A DNA stretch of 64,000 bases, taken from an uncultured Allomuricauda sp. Its GTDB lineage: Bacteria > Bacteroidota > Bacteroidia > Flavobacteriales > Flavobacteriaceae. The translations under genes were made by a program, and so were the position numbers. Positions 44,884-52,811 of the stretch are shown piece by piece (position 1 is the stretch's first letter; the number at the start of each line of letters is the position of its first letter). Location: contig NZ_CANMPQ010000001.1 of the NCBI RefSeq assembly GCF_947499695.1, positions 1,706,271 through 1,770,270 on the forward strand, written 5' to 3'. The notes under the pieces were generated by a model that did no database searches, was not told where the DNA came from, and saw only the letters and a list, made by a program, of their open reading frames with translations.

Positions 44884-47800
44884 TTAGAATGTTGCTTTGA
44901 TACTAAATCCATATTTCTTGGAAGTAGGGGTAGTTTGAAGATCTAGTCCCAAACCGTTTCCAACACCTGTACTGATCACTTCAGGGTCAAAATTGGTTCC
45001 TGAAGGCACGTTGGGAGCCCAGTACCACATGTTCTGACCTAGTAGTGTAAAGGAAAGTGATCCAAATGGAGTTTTTTCCAATAGTTTTCTTGGCAAAGCA
45101 TAGCTTAAGGACACTTCCCTAAGTCTTACTACAGACCCGTCATATATACCTTGTCCACTAGGGTCAACAAAGTTCAAGAAGTAAATCTCGTTAGCACCTT
45201 GCTGTATGGTATTAGGAATTGGATTACCTGAACCATCCAATAACACTTGACCAGAATTTGGATCTGCAAGTACGCCAGGAATAATCAAGGAGCCTTCCCT
45301 GTCCTGAGTATCGGTAGTTACACCTCTACGTATAAGGTTTCCAATTGTGTTAGAACTAAAATCCCCTCCGTGGGTATATTCAAACTGGGTAGATAAGCTC
45401 AATCCTTTATATGAGAATGTGTTGCTGGTAACCAATCTCCAATCCGGATTCGGATCACCAATAACTTCGTTATCTAAACCTAAGGCATCACTATCAATGA
45501 TATTACCATCTTGAGGGTTAATCAAAAGGTTGCCTTGATCATCCCTTACGGCAAAACTTCCTCGTAGAACACCTAAGGGTTGTCCTTCTATAGCATAGTT
45601 ACCCAAGTTGGAGAAACCAGCAATAAATACATCATCCCCACCTGGGAGGTCAATTACTTCATTCTGATCAGCGGTAAAGTTTATGTTGGCACTCCACTGG
45701 AATCCATCGCTATTTCTAAATGGGTTGAACCCTAAATCAACCTCAATTCCTTTGGTATCAATTTGACCTGCGTTAATTGTGGTTCTATCAAAACCAGTTG
45801 ATGGATCCAAAATCTTTCCAAGAATCTGATCTTTGGAATCTCTTTTATATACACTGACCTCAAGGTTAATTTTATTGTCCCAAAGGTTCGCTTCCACACC
45901 TGCCTCAAACTCTCTGTGTAACTCAGGTTTTAAGTCAGGGTTAGGAAATACGTCCAAACCAGTTCCTAAACCTCCACTTGAGTTTACATTCACCAAAGTT
46001 CCTGTTCGAGTCGTAAACTGAGCAGTACCTAAAGCTAATGTTGGTCTTGTATTGTATGGACCAGGGAAACCTGCAGAAGTTCCATAACCAAATCTGAACT
46101 TAAGGAAGTTTAAGAAGTTACCCTTCAATTCAGGTATTGCCGAAGTTGGAACAAACGACATCGATGCACTTGGATAGAACAAAGATCTGTTAGCTCGCTC
46201 AACTGTTGATGACCAATCATTTCTTCCTGCCAGTGTGAGGTAAAGGAAGTTCGAGTAGTCAAAACCAAGAGATCCGTACAGACCAAGTGTATTCACAGTT
46301 TGTCTAAAGTCAAGATTAGAACCTAGTGGATCTGCGTTACTTTGAGTAGCAAAATTTGTATGGTCAATGAAGTCGAACACTACTTGACCGGTACTTACCT
46401 GACCAAATTTTTCATAGGTCTCCGAGTTGGAATTAAAACCAACCGTTCCCGTAAATCCAAGTTTTTCAGTTAATTGAACACTATTGACATTCAAAATTAA
46501 ACTGTGATCCCAAATAGTGTTTACGGCAGAAGTAGTCTTTAAGAAACCTTGTTGTGCCAATAAGCTGGAAACACCACCTTTATTTACATAAAACTGCTGA
46601 TTCTCATTAAATGTATCCAACCCTACTCTATAGGTAAGTGCCACCTTATCGTTGAAGTCGTAAGTTGAGCTCACGGAGTTGTAAAAACGGTTTGTCTTTA
46701 TTTGCTCCTGAGAATTGGCAACAAGCCATCTCGGGTTTTCCTGATCTGCGCGATAATATACATTAGATCCATCTAAAGGGTTTTGGAACGGAAGTCCATT
46801 TAGGTCCAAGTTTCTTGGAATGAACATTGTTCTAAAGAAAACCGAAAAGTTTCCAACACCATTACTGGCGGAAACTGGAGGCGTTGTAAAGTTACTGGTG
46901 GAAAAATTAAAAGATCCGTTGATTCTGAACTTGTTGCTCAGTTTTATGGAACCTCCTAATCCAAAGTTGGTTCTGTTAATATTGTTTCCAGGAACAAACC
47001 CATCTTCATCCGTATGGCCAAAATTTACATTGTAAGCCAAATCTTCCGTGCTTTTAGAGGCATTGATAGAAGTTGTTCTTCCTAAACCTTTTCTAAAAAA
47101 GTTCCTTACATTATTTTCAAACGCTCTATATGGAACATTGACACCTTGAAATTCAGGGAAAGGCTCTGCAAACTGAGCTTGGTTGTAATGATGCCTAACT
47201 GTGGAGTTAGTATCAAATCTTCCTCCCCAGTTACCTACGAATCCGACGTTTATCGAGTTATCACCACCCTGTCCGTAAATATTCTGATAATCTGGTAAGC
47301 TGGCTATTTCATTGACAAACACAGATTGGTTAACGCTGATTTCAAATCCTTTGTCAACCAAATCGGATGTTCCAGTTTTGGTGGTTATTAAAATAACCCC
47401 GTTCCTACCTTGGTTACCATATAATACTGTTGCACTCAAACCTTTAAGGATACTGATATCCTCAATATTGTTTGGATCAAGGTCTAAAAACCTACTTGAA
47501 GCTGAAACAGAACCATTACCTGTGGTAACGTTACTTTCAGCATTTGTGTCCGTGTTAAATGGAACACCATTTACCACAAACAAAGGTTGGTTGTTACCAG
47601 TAATGGAAACATTTCCACGAATTCTGATGTTAGTACCACTACCGGCTAAACCACCAGTTCCTACTACGTTAACACCAGCGGCTTTACCACTTAAGACCCG
47701 TGCGATATCGGCTTCTGGTCTGTTTTCTACTTTGTCAGAGCCCAAATTGGTAACGGCATAACCCAAGGCTTTCTTTTCCCTTCGGATACCTTGTGCTGTA

Positions 47801-48117
47801 ACCACAACCTCTTCCAGAGCTTGAGCATCCTCTTCCATTTGAACGTTAATCAAATCGGCTGCACCGACGACTCTTCGTGCGGTTCTCTGGCCAAGATAGG
47901 TGTAAAGCAATGCTTGTCCTTCACTTGCTGCAATGGAATAGTTCCCATCAAAATCGGTCTGGGTTCCGTTAGAAGTGCCCTCAACAATAATGTTGACCCC
48001 GGGTAATGGTACACCCGTATGGTCAATAACCGTACCCGTAATTGTTTTTTCTTGGGACAGTACTGTCGTTGTACACAACAGTAGGGCTAGAATCCCAAAC
48101 AGTTTCAATACTTTCAT
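44884..48117 (-). CDS. SusC/RagA-type TonB-linked outer membrane protein, no STN
   Basis: Outer-membrane importer of 1077 residues. The signal peptide (LLLCTTTVLSQ) is followed at once by the carboxypeptidase-like domain (GTVIDHTGVPLPGVNI), then a plug with VVVTAQGIRREKKALGYAV and PLFVVNGVPF, and a large barrel. Unlike the SusC at 31-34.5 kb it lacks an STN domain, which agrees with control by an AraC-type protein rather than sigma/FecR. The substrate is unknown. Confidence 0.93.
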   Translation of the reverse strand: MKVLKLFGILALLLCTTTVLSQEKTITGTVIDHTGVPLPGVNIIVEGTSNGTQTDFDGNYSIAASEGQALLYTYLGQRTARRVVGAADLINVQMEEDAQALEEVVVTAQGIRREKKALGYAVTNLGSDKVENRPEADIARVLSGKAAGVNVVGTGGLAGSGTNIRIRGNVSITGNNQPLFVVNGVPFNTDTNAESNVTTGNGSVSASSRFLDLDPNNIEDISILKGLSATVLYGNQGRNGVILITTKTGTSDLVDKGFEISVNQSVFVNEIASLPDYQNIYGQGGDNSINVGFVGNWGGRFDTNSTVRHHYNQAQFAEPFPEFQGVNVPYRAFENNVRNFFRKGLGRTTSINASKSTEDLAYNVNFGHTDEDGFVPGNNINRTNFGLGGSIKLSNKFRINGSFNFSTSNFTTPPVSASNGVGNFSVFFRTMFIPRNLDLNGLPFQNPLDGSNVYYRADQENPRWLVANSQEQIKTNRFYNSVSSTYDFNDKVALTYRVGLDTFNENQQFYVNKGGVSSLLAQQGFLKTTSAVNTIWDHSLILNVNSVQLTEKLGFTGTVGFNSNSETYEKFGQVSTGQVVFDFIDHTNFATQSNADPLGSNLDFRQTVNTLGLYGSLGFDYSNFLYLTLAGRNDWSSTVERANRSLFYPSASMSFVPTSAIPELKGNFLNFLKFRFGYGTSAGFPGPYNTRPTLALGTAQFTTRTGTLVNVNSSGGLGTGLDVFPNPDLKPELHREFEAGVEANLWDNKINLEVSVYKRDSKDQILGKILDPSTGFDRTTINAGQIDTKGIEVDLGFNPFRNSDGFQWSANINFTADQNEVIDLPGGDDVFIAGFSNLGNYAIEGQPLGVLRGSFAVRDDQGNLLINPQDGNIIDSDALGLDNEVIGDPNPDWRLVTSNTFSYKGLSLSTQFEYTHGGDFSSNTIGNLIRRGVTTDTQDREGSLIIPGVLADPNSGQVLLDGSGNPIPNTIQQGANEIYFLNFVDPSGQGIYDGSVVRLREVSLSYALPRKLLEKTPFGSLSFTLLGQNMWYWAPNVPSGTNFDPEVISTGVGNGLGLDLQTTPTSKKYGFSIKATF

Positions 48118-48163
48118 AGAATTAAAAGTTTTGTTAGTAATTAATGAGTTAGCGCAACTGAGA

Positions 48164-48178
48164 AAGGTAGGCGGGAGA
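48164..48178 (-). promoter_or_regulatory. CGCC-T-ACCTT element, proximal copy
   Basis: Minus-strand TCTCCCGCCTACCTT. It is complementary, apart from two single-base bulges, to the element at 48266-48282 and lies 47 bases before the susC start. Confidence 0.5.
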
Positions 48179-48198
48179 AGATGTTTTGATAGCTAATT

Positions 48199-48227
48199 CA
48201 AATAATACTCCCTAGTACGAAAACAAA
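48199..48227 (-). promoter_or_regulatory. Candidate promoter of second susC operon
   Basis: On the minus strand TTTG (48227-48224) is followed after 16 bases by TATTATTTG (48207-48199), a -7 box with one extra base between TA and TTTG. It would give a leader of about 75 bases. Confidence 0.35.
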
Positions 48228-48251
48228 ACTTAATGGAAAGTCTCTATTTTT

Positions 48252-48282
48252 AAGGTAGTAAGGCCTCTCACCGCCTTACCTT
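48252..48282. promoter_or_regulatory. CGCC-TT-ACCTT element with its own hairpin
   Basis: CCGCCTTACCTT (48271-48282) can pair locally with the preceding AAGGTAGTAAGGC (48252-48264), or with the copy at 48164-48178. Centred upstream of the candidate promoter, it looks like an operator or one arm of a switching structure. Confidence 0.5.
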
Positions 48283-48324
48283 TACAATTGCAAGAACAAA
48301 AGAATCGCAAGTTGTACTACCATA

Positions 48325-48348
48325 GGTACTTTTAAAACGGGAAGTACC
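48325..48348. repeat. Inverted repeat GGTACTT-N10-AAGTACC
   Basis: Perfect seven-base arms at 48325-48331 and 48342-48348. It immediately precedes the terminator-like hairpin; its function is unknown. Confidence 0.5.
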
Positions 48349-48350
48349 CT

Positions 48351-48385
48351 AAAAAGAGAAGTCCCAAACGGGACGAACTCTTTTT
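48351..48385 (-). terminator. Bidirectional terminator-like hairpin
   Basis: AAAAAGAG (48351-48358) pairs with CTCTTTTT (48378-48385), and inside it GTCCC pairs with GGGAC across an AAAC loop. T-runs occur on both strands. It probably ends the AraC transcript, about 245 bases after its stop. Confidence 0.65.
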
Positions 48386-48628
48386 AACTTTTTCTTAGCG
48401 AGGTTCGATAGCATAAAAGGTTTCTTAAATTTTAACAGTTGATTATGGATTTAAATCCCATTTAACGTATCAAGGGTTTAACCTTAACCTTGATTTCTCC
48501 ATGAATTTGAAGTCATAAATGAATACTGGCCTAATAAAAGCAAATCCTACATCTAGGCGCAAGCGGAAACATTTCGAGTAGTGGAATGGAAGTGGAGGGT
48601 AATTTAACTATAAAATACAAATTGCCCT

Positions 48629-49084
48629 TTACGAGGCGTGCAAAGCGAAGCTTCTGAAATCGTTTGGACTTAAACCAGTCTCTTTTTTAAATGCACCATA
48701 AAAGCTAGTCTTGCTATTAAAACCAACTTCATACATAATAGCCTTCACACTTAAAAATGGTTGGGATAGCAATAAGTCCTTTGCTTCAGTTATTCTATAT
48801 TGATTAAGCAAAGCATAGAAGTTTTTGGACATATACTCATTAAGCACTTGAGAAACCTTGTATCTGTCTCTACTAATATGTTTAGAAAGGTCTCCCAAGC
48901 CTACAGCATTGTTTTTGTACAACTTATCATGCTCGAAAGCAGTTTTAATTTCATTGGTAATTTCAACCGCTTCTCGAAGACTGAGCCCGGACTTTTCATA
49001 TTTTAGTGAATTCAAACTATTATAACTCGCTTGATTCATTAGAACATTTCCCGAAGAAAAAAGATATTGAATAAGTTTTTTCAT
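48629..49084 (-). CDS. Short AraC-type transcriptional regulator
   Basis: A 151-residue protein made up mostly of an AraC/XylS DNA-binding domain with two helix-turn-helix units (GLGDLSKHISRDRYKVSQVLNEYMS, here cited from the first helix, and VKAIMYEVGFNSKTSFYGAFKKETGLSPNDFR). ATG 49084 is chosen; ATG 49111 adds nine residues. The N-terminal 35 residues resemble the linker that follows a membrane sensor in longer flavobacterial AraC proteins, but the sensor itself is absent. It lies upstream of the second SusCD operon on the same strand and probably controls it. Confidence 0.85.
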   Translation of the reverse strand: MKKLIQYLFSSGNVLMNQASYNSLNSLKYEKSGLSLREAVEITNEIKTAFEHDKLYKNNAVGLGDLSKHISRDRYKVSQVLNEYMSKNFYALLNQYRITEAKDLLLSQPFLSVKAIMYEVGFNSKTSFYGAFKKETGLSPNDFRSFALHAS

Positions 49085-49176
49085 GGCAGCTAGGTTATTA
49101 ACTACTACCATAGTTAAGACAAAACTCCGTTGTTAAGGTTCCAGCCGATAAGGATTAACGTAAAGTATCTTCGGGA

Positions 49177-49188
49177 CGCCTTTACCTT
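49177..49188. promoter_or_regulatory. CGCC-TTT-ACCTT element upstream of AraC gene
   Basis: CGCCTTTACCTT resembles the two elements near the susC promoter but with three Ts in the spacer. It lies 92 bases before the AraC start codon, a possible autoregulatory site. Confidence 0.4.
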
Positions 49189-49387
49189 AAGGGCTAATTA
49201 TTAAAACACCATCCGGTCAAAGACAAACGCTGATTGATAAAAAAGTTGGCGCACTTTCCTAAAGCACAAACCAATAAGACAATTTGAAGATATTGGCGCA
49301 TCTTACCATTGGCAGGAAAATGTAGCGCCAAATTATACACTAAAATCGAAAGCAATCTTTGTAGTAATCCAGGAAGTTTTAAGAAAC

Positions 49388-49420
49388 AAAAAAACCTCAG
49401 CAATTGCTGAGGTTTTTTTT
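49388..49420 (-). terminator. Terminator after tRNA-Val(TAC)
   Basis: A perfect palindrome, AAAACCTCAGCAA/TTGCTGAGGTTTT, with A- and T-runs on the two sides, begins four bases after the tRNA 3' end. It works in either direction. Confidence 0.85.
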
Positions 49421-49423
49421 CTG

Positions 49424-49498
49424 TGGGCGCGAAGGGATTCGAACCCCTGACCCCCTGGGTGTAAACCAGGTGCTCTGAACCAACTGAGCTACGCGCCC
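49424..49498 (-). tRNA. tRNA-Val (TAC)
   Basis: A 75-base cloverleaf on the minus strand. The acceptor GGGCGCG pairs with CGCGCCC, the anticodon stem CCTGG/CCAGG encloses TTTACAC with anticodon TAC, and the T-arm contains GGTTCGAATCC. The discriminator is A and CCA is not encoded. Confidence 0.95.
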
Positions 49499-49571
49499 AT
49501 TCCAGTTTCCTAAATGGGAGTGCAAATATAGCATCATTTTTTGTTTACCAAAAAGAAAAAACACAAAATAT

Positions 49572-50783
49572 CTAAACAACTTCAGCCACCACAAAAGTGC
49601 TACCTCCTACATATATGAGGTCGTTCTTGTGAGCCTGAGACAATGCTACCTCATATCCGTTCTTTACGGTATTGAAAATCTCGCCCTTTAATCCAAATTC
49701 CAATGCTTTGCTCCATAATTCTTCAGCTGCTAAACCTCTAGGAATATTTGGTCTTACAAAATAATATTCGGCATTTCCCGGAAAAAGACCCAATACCCCA
49801 TCCAAGTTTTTATCATTTACAAATCCCAAAACAAAATGTATATTATTTGGCTCTAACTTCTTTACCTGATCCAAAACAATTTGTAATCCTTCTTTGTTAT
49901 GAGCAGTATCACATACAATTGTTGGATTTTCTCCCAGAAATTGCCATCTACCTAAAATACCGGTATTTTTTACGCAATCCTGAAGTCCCTTGCTTATATG
50001 GTTTTCTTTTATTTTAAAGTTTTTCAATTGAGCGATGGCACCCATAACACCTTTCATGTTTTTTTTCTGATAGGACCCTAACAAGTCCGTTTCATGGTCG
50101 TTATGAGCTAACTGATCCGCAAAAACTATCTCACTTCCTTTTTGAGCTGCAATAATTTTAAAGATTCCTTCTGTCTCCGGCTGTGTTTCGCTAATAACCA
50201 CAGGAACGTCCTTTTTAATAATCCCAGCCTTTTCCAAAGCAATTTTTTCCAACGTATCTCCTAAAATTTGAGTATGATCGAGTCCAATATTTGTAATCAA
50301 TGACACTTCAGGCGTAATAATGTTGGTAGAGTCCAATCTTCCACCCAAACCTACTTCTACAACGGCTATATCTACTTTTTCAGTCTCAAAACAAGCAAAG
50401 GCCATCCCTACAGTCATTTCAAAAAACGAAAGTTGATTTTGCTCTAAAAATGGCTTGTGAGTTTGAATGAATTCATTGACAAATTCTTTGGAAACTGGAA
50501 TTCCATTAATTCGAATGCGCTCGCGAAAATCTTTAAGATGGGGTGAAGTATATAACCCCACTTTATATCCTGCTTCCTGAAGAATTGAAGCCAACATATG
50601 ACTACTAGACCCTTTGCCATTGGTACCCGTCACATGTATGCTTTTAAACTTTTGATGTGGATTCCCCAATACCTCAGAAAAAACAAGAATATTGTCCAAT
50701 TTATTTTCAAGAGCTTCAGGCCCTTTTTGTTGATACATCGGAAGTTGTTCAAACATCCAATCCAAAGTCTCTTGATATGTCAT
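49572..50783 (-). CDS. folC: Bifunctional folylpolyglutamate/dihydrofolate synthase
   Basis: A Mur-ligase-like enzyme of 403 residues that adds glutamate to dihydropteroate and folates. The ATP loop is GTNGKGSSSHMLASIL; VEVGLGGRLDSTN and TNIGLDHTQILGDTLE are FolC hallmarks. It starts four bases after the stop of the TonB-like gene and is the last gene of a leftward run exbB-exbD-tonB-folC. The next feature downstream is a tRNA gene with its own terminator. Confidence 0.94.
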   Translation of the reverse strand: MTYQETLDWMFEQLPMYQQKGPEALENKLDNILVFSEVLGNPHQKFKSIHVTGTNGKGSSSHMLASILQEAGYKVGLYTSPHLKDFRERIRINGIPVSKEFVNEFIQTHKPFLEQNQLSFFEMTVGMAFACFETEKVDIAVVEVGLGGRLDSTNIITPEVSLITNIGLDHTQILGDTLEKIALEKAGIIKKDVPVVISETQPETEGIFKIIAAQKGSEIVFADQLAHNDHETDLLGSYQKKNMKGVMGAIAQLKNFKIKENHISKGLQDCVKNTGILGRWQFLGENPTIVCDTAHNKEGLQIVLDQVKKLEPNNIHFVLGFVNDKNLDGVLGLFPGNAEYYFVRPNIPRGLAAEELWSKALEFGLKGEIFNTVKNGYEVALSQAHKNDLIYVGGSTFVVAEVV

Positions 50784-50787
50784 TAGA

Positions 50788-51666
50788 TTATTGTCCTAAC
50801 TTAAAGTTGACAACCACAAAACCAATCTGCTGAGATGGTGCTTTGGAATCTAAATTCCATTTATGAAGAAATGCAGTTTTGCGAGCGGGTTCGAGTAAGC
50901 AGGGGGCATTGTTTGTTGTTCCCTTAACGCCAGGCGTGGCCTGAACCACCCTTCCGTTTTTATCCACTACAATTCGAACCACCACGCGTCCATCTTCATT
51001 GCATTCTTGCTGAACTTTTCCTTTGCTTACCAGTGAACGTCCATTCAATCCATAACCTCCGCCACCACTGCCACTTCCTGGAGCTCCATAATAACTTGTT
51101 GCATATGGGTTCCCTTCAGGACTTCCTTTGTCGCCTGATCTGGTATCGTCTCCTTCACTGCCAGTTGTTGTGCCATCCGATTTACCTATTCCTCCAATCA
51201 AAGCGTCCAAACTCTTCTTTTTCGCTTCTTGTTCTTGTCTTTTTCGATTTTCAGCTTCTCTTTTTTCGCGAACTATACGTTCGGCTTCAGCCTTGGCCTT
51301 TTTTTCAGCCTCATCCGCTTTTCGTTTGGCTTCTTTTTGCTGATTGATTCTTATGGTCTCCTCATTATCCGTGGTTAAGACTTTTTCTACAGGCTCCTCT
51401 GGAGCAGTCTGCTTGGGAACAACTTGTTCTTGTACTTGTTCAACCGGCTTGGGTTCAATCTTTTTGGGTTCGGAGCGTACTTTTTCTTTTGGCTGTACTT
51501 TACCACTTCCAAAATCCATGGTTCCAAAGTTTATGGCAATACCATTTTCAATGGGTGGATCCATATAGGTCAGTCCAATATAAAAAAGCAATAGCAGAAG
51601 CACACTTAACAATAGAGATGTAAGCGTGAAAGATTTTTTCTTGTGTCTAGTATCTAAAAATGACAT
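50788..51666 (-). CDS. TonB-like energy transducer protein
   Basis: A 292-residue protein with one N-terminal membrane segment (about residues 15-35). A charged, Pro/Lys/Glu-rich periplasmic stretch and a long KRKADEAEKKAKAEAERIV coiled region follow, then a Gly-rich linker and a C-terminal domain (RVVVRIVVDKNGRVVQATPG). This is the layout of TonB/TolA-type proteins, which carry energy from the ExbB-ExbD motor to outer-membrane importers. It may power the SusC proteins, though several TonBs are usual in this group. It overlaps exbD by one base. Confidence 0.85.
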   Translation of the reverse strand: MSFLDTRHKKKSFTLTSLLLSVLLLLLFYIGLTYMDPPIENGIAINFGTMDFGSGKVQPKEKVRSEPKKIEPKPVEQVQEQVVPKQTAPEEPVEKVLTTDNEETIRINQQKEAKRKADEAEKKAKAEAERIVREKREAENRKRQEQEAKKKSLDALIGGIGKSDGTTTGSEGDDTRSGDKGSPEGNPYATSYYGAPGSGSGGGGYGLNGRSLVSKGKVQQECNEDGRVVVRIVVDKNGRVVQATPGVKGTTNNAPCLLEPARKTAFLHKWNLDSKAPSQQIGFVVVNFKLGQ

Positions 51667-52052
51667 TATTTTGGCCGCACGGCCAAGATAACCTTATAAC
51701 TGTTCCTATTGGCGATATCCATAACGTTGACAGCTTCTTTTATGGCAACATTTTCTTCCGCCCTTAGGATAATTGTTGGCTTTTCTTGTCCTTCAAGTGC
51801 CTTTTTTAATTCAATTTCAATGTATTCTTTACTTATCTGTTCGTTGTTCACAAAATATTTCAAATCCTTATTAATGGTCACTGAAACATTCTGTGTATTG
51901 GTCGATTTACCTTTTGCCTTGGGCAGCAGTAAATCCAATGCGTTTGGCGCATTTGAGGTCAGCATAAAAAACACTAACAACAAAAACACTATATCTGTCA
52001 TGGATGACATGCTAAACTCTGGACTAACCTTATTTCTTCCCTTCAATTTCAT
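51666..52052 (-). CDS. exbD: Biopolymer transporter ExbD
   Basis: A 128-residue motor subunit with one membrane segment near the N-terminus (TDIVFLLLVFFMLT), containing the proton-carrying aspartate D20, and a small periplasmic domain. It lies nine bases after exbB and overlaps the TonB-like gene by one base, so the three are co-transcribed. Confidence 0.93.
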   Translation of the reverse strand: MKLKGRNKVSPEFSMSSMTDIVFLLLVFFMLTSNAPNALDLLLPKAKGKSTNTQNVSVTINKDLKYFVNNEQISKEYIEIELKKALEGQEKPTIILRAEENVAIKEAVNVMDIANRNSYKVILAVRPK

Positions 52053-52061
52053 ATTGAAACT

Positions 52062-52754
52062 TTATATAGGCTCGTTCAACAAATCCAAGAATTCAACGGC
52101 ATTGGCTTCCATTTTATGCACCACCTTATCCGTTCGATTTACCAAATGGTTATATCCAATGTAGGCAATGATACCCACAACTAATCCAGCCACTGTGGTC
52201 GTCATTGCGGTATATATTCCGGATGCCAATGATCCCATTTCAGCCTGTCCACCGCTACTTGCCATTTCATGGAATGCCAAAATCATACCAATTACGGTTC
52301 CTAAAAATCCAATCATTGGTGCAGCACCAGCAACTGTTGCTAAAACGCTCACATTCTTTTCCAATTTATAAACTTCAAGAGTACCAGCATTCTCAATGGC
52401 AGTGTTGATATCATCCAAAGGTTTTCCAATTCTGGAAACTCCTTTTTCCGTTAACCGAGCTACCGGAGAATCGGTTTGAGCACAAAGAATTTTGGCTGCA
52501 TCCAACTTTCCATTCATGACATGGTCACGAATTTGGTTCATAAAGTTCTTGTCGATTTTGGAAGCAGCTTTTATCGCAAAAATGCGCTCAAAGTAAATAT
52601 AAAGTGCAACAAAAAGAAGCACAAAAAGCACCGTAATTATCACAACACTTCCGGTACCTCCATTTACAATTAAATCTACAACGGAAAGGGTTTTTTCTTC
52701 CGAAATGGATGCACCCAATTCGGACCCTTCTTCTAAATCTTGAAAAGTAATCAT
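52062..52754 (-). CDS. exbB: MotA/TolQ/ExbB proton channel family protein
   Basis: A 230-residue inner-membrane channel subunit with three membrane segments. The first is at about residues 35-57 (GSVVIITVLFVLLFVALYIY, cited in part), and the last two surround the conserved APMIGFLGTVIGMILAF and TAMTTTVAGLVVGIIAY motifs. With ExbD it uses the proton gradient to drive the TonB-like protein. It starts 57 bases after the nhaD stop, so it may share that transcript. Confidence 0.93.
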   Translation of the reverse strand: MITFQDLEEGSELGASISEEKTLSVVDLIVNGGTGSVVIITVLFVLLFVALYIYFERIFAIKAASKIDKNFMNQIRDHVMNGKLDAAKILCAQTDSPVARLTEKGVSRIGKPLDDINTAIENAGTLEVYKLEKNVSVLATVAGAAPMIGFLGTVIGMILAFHEMASSGGQAEMGSLASGIYTAMTTTVAGLVVGIIAYIGYNHLVNRTDKVVHKMEANAVEFLDLLNEPI

Positions 52755-52811
52755 ATAAAATCCCCAATTTAAGTTGCAATAATAACGGAGATTTTTGAGC
52801 TAAAGTATTTT

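Larger units (their letters stand above)
48118..48628. other. Regulatory region upstream of second susC
   Basis: 511 bases without a gene. It holds a candidate minus-strand promoter, two inverted CGCC/ACCTT elements, a GGTACTT inverted repeat and a strong terminator-like hairpin, each listed separately. The part 48386-48628, next to the AraC gene, shows nothing I can name. Confidence 0.6.
49112..49423. other. Intergenic region between AraC gene and tRNA-Val
   Basis: 312 bases. It contains a third CGCC/ACCTT element at 49177-49188 and the tRNA terminator at 49388-49420. A 69-codon minus-strand frame here runs through the terminator and is not accepted as a gene. Confidence 0.6.

Noticed and set aside
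47312..47761. 149-codon plus-strand open frame opposite the second susC
   Set aside because: It lies wholly antisense to a clear SusC plug region, has low-complexity proline/leucine-rich content and no recognisable domain.
49194..49403. 69-codon minus-strand frame between the AraC gene and tRNA-Val(TAC)
   Set aside because: Its start lies within the tRNA terminator hairpin and the product shows no family features.
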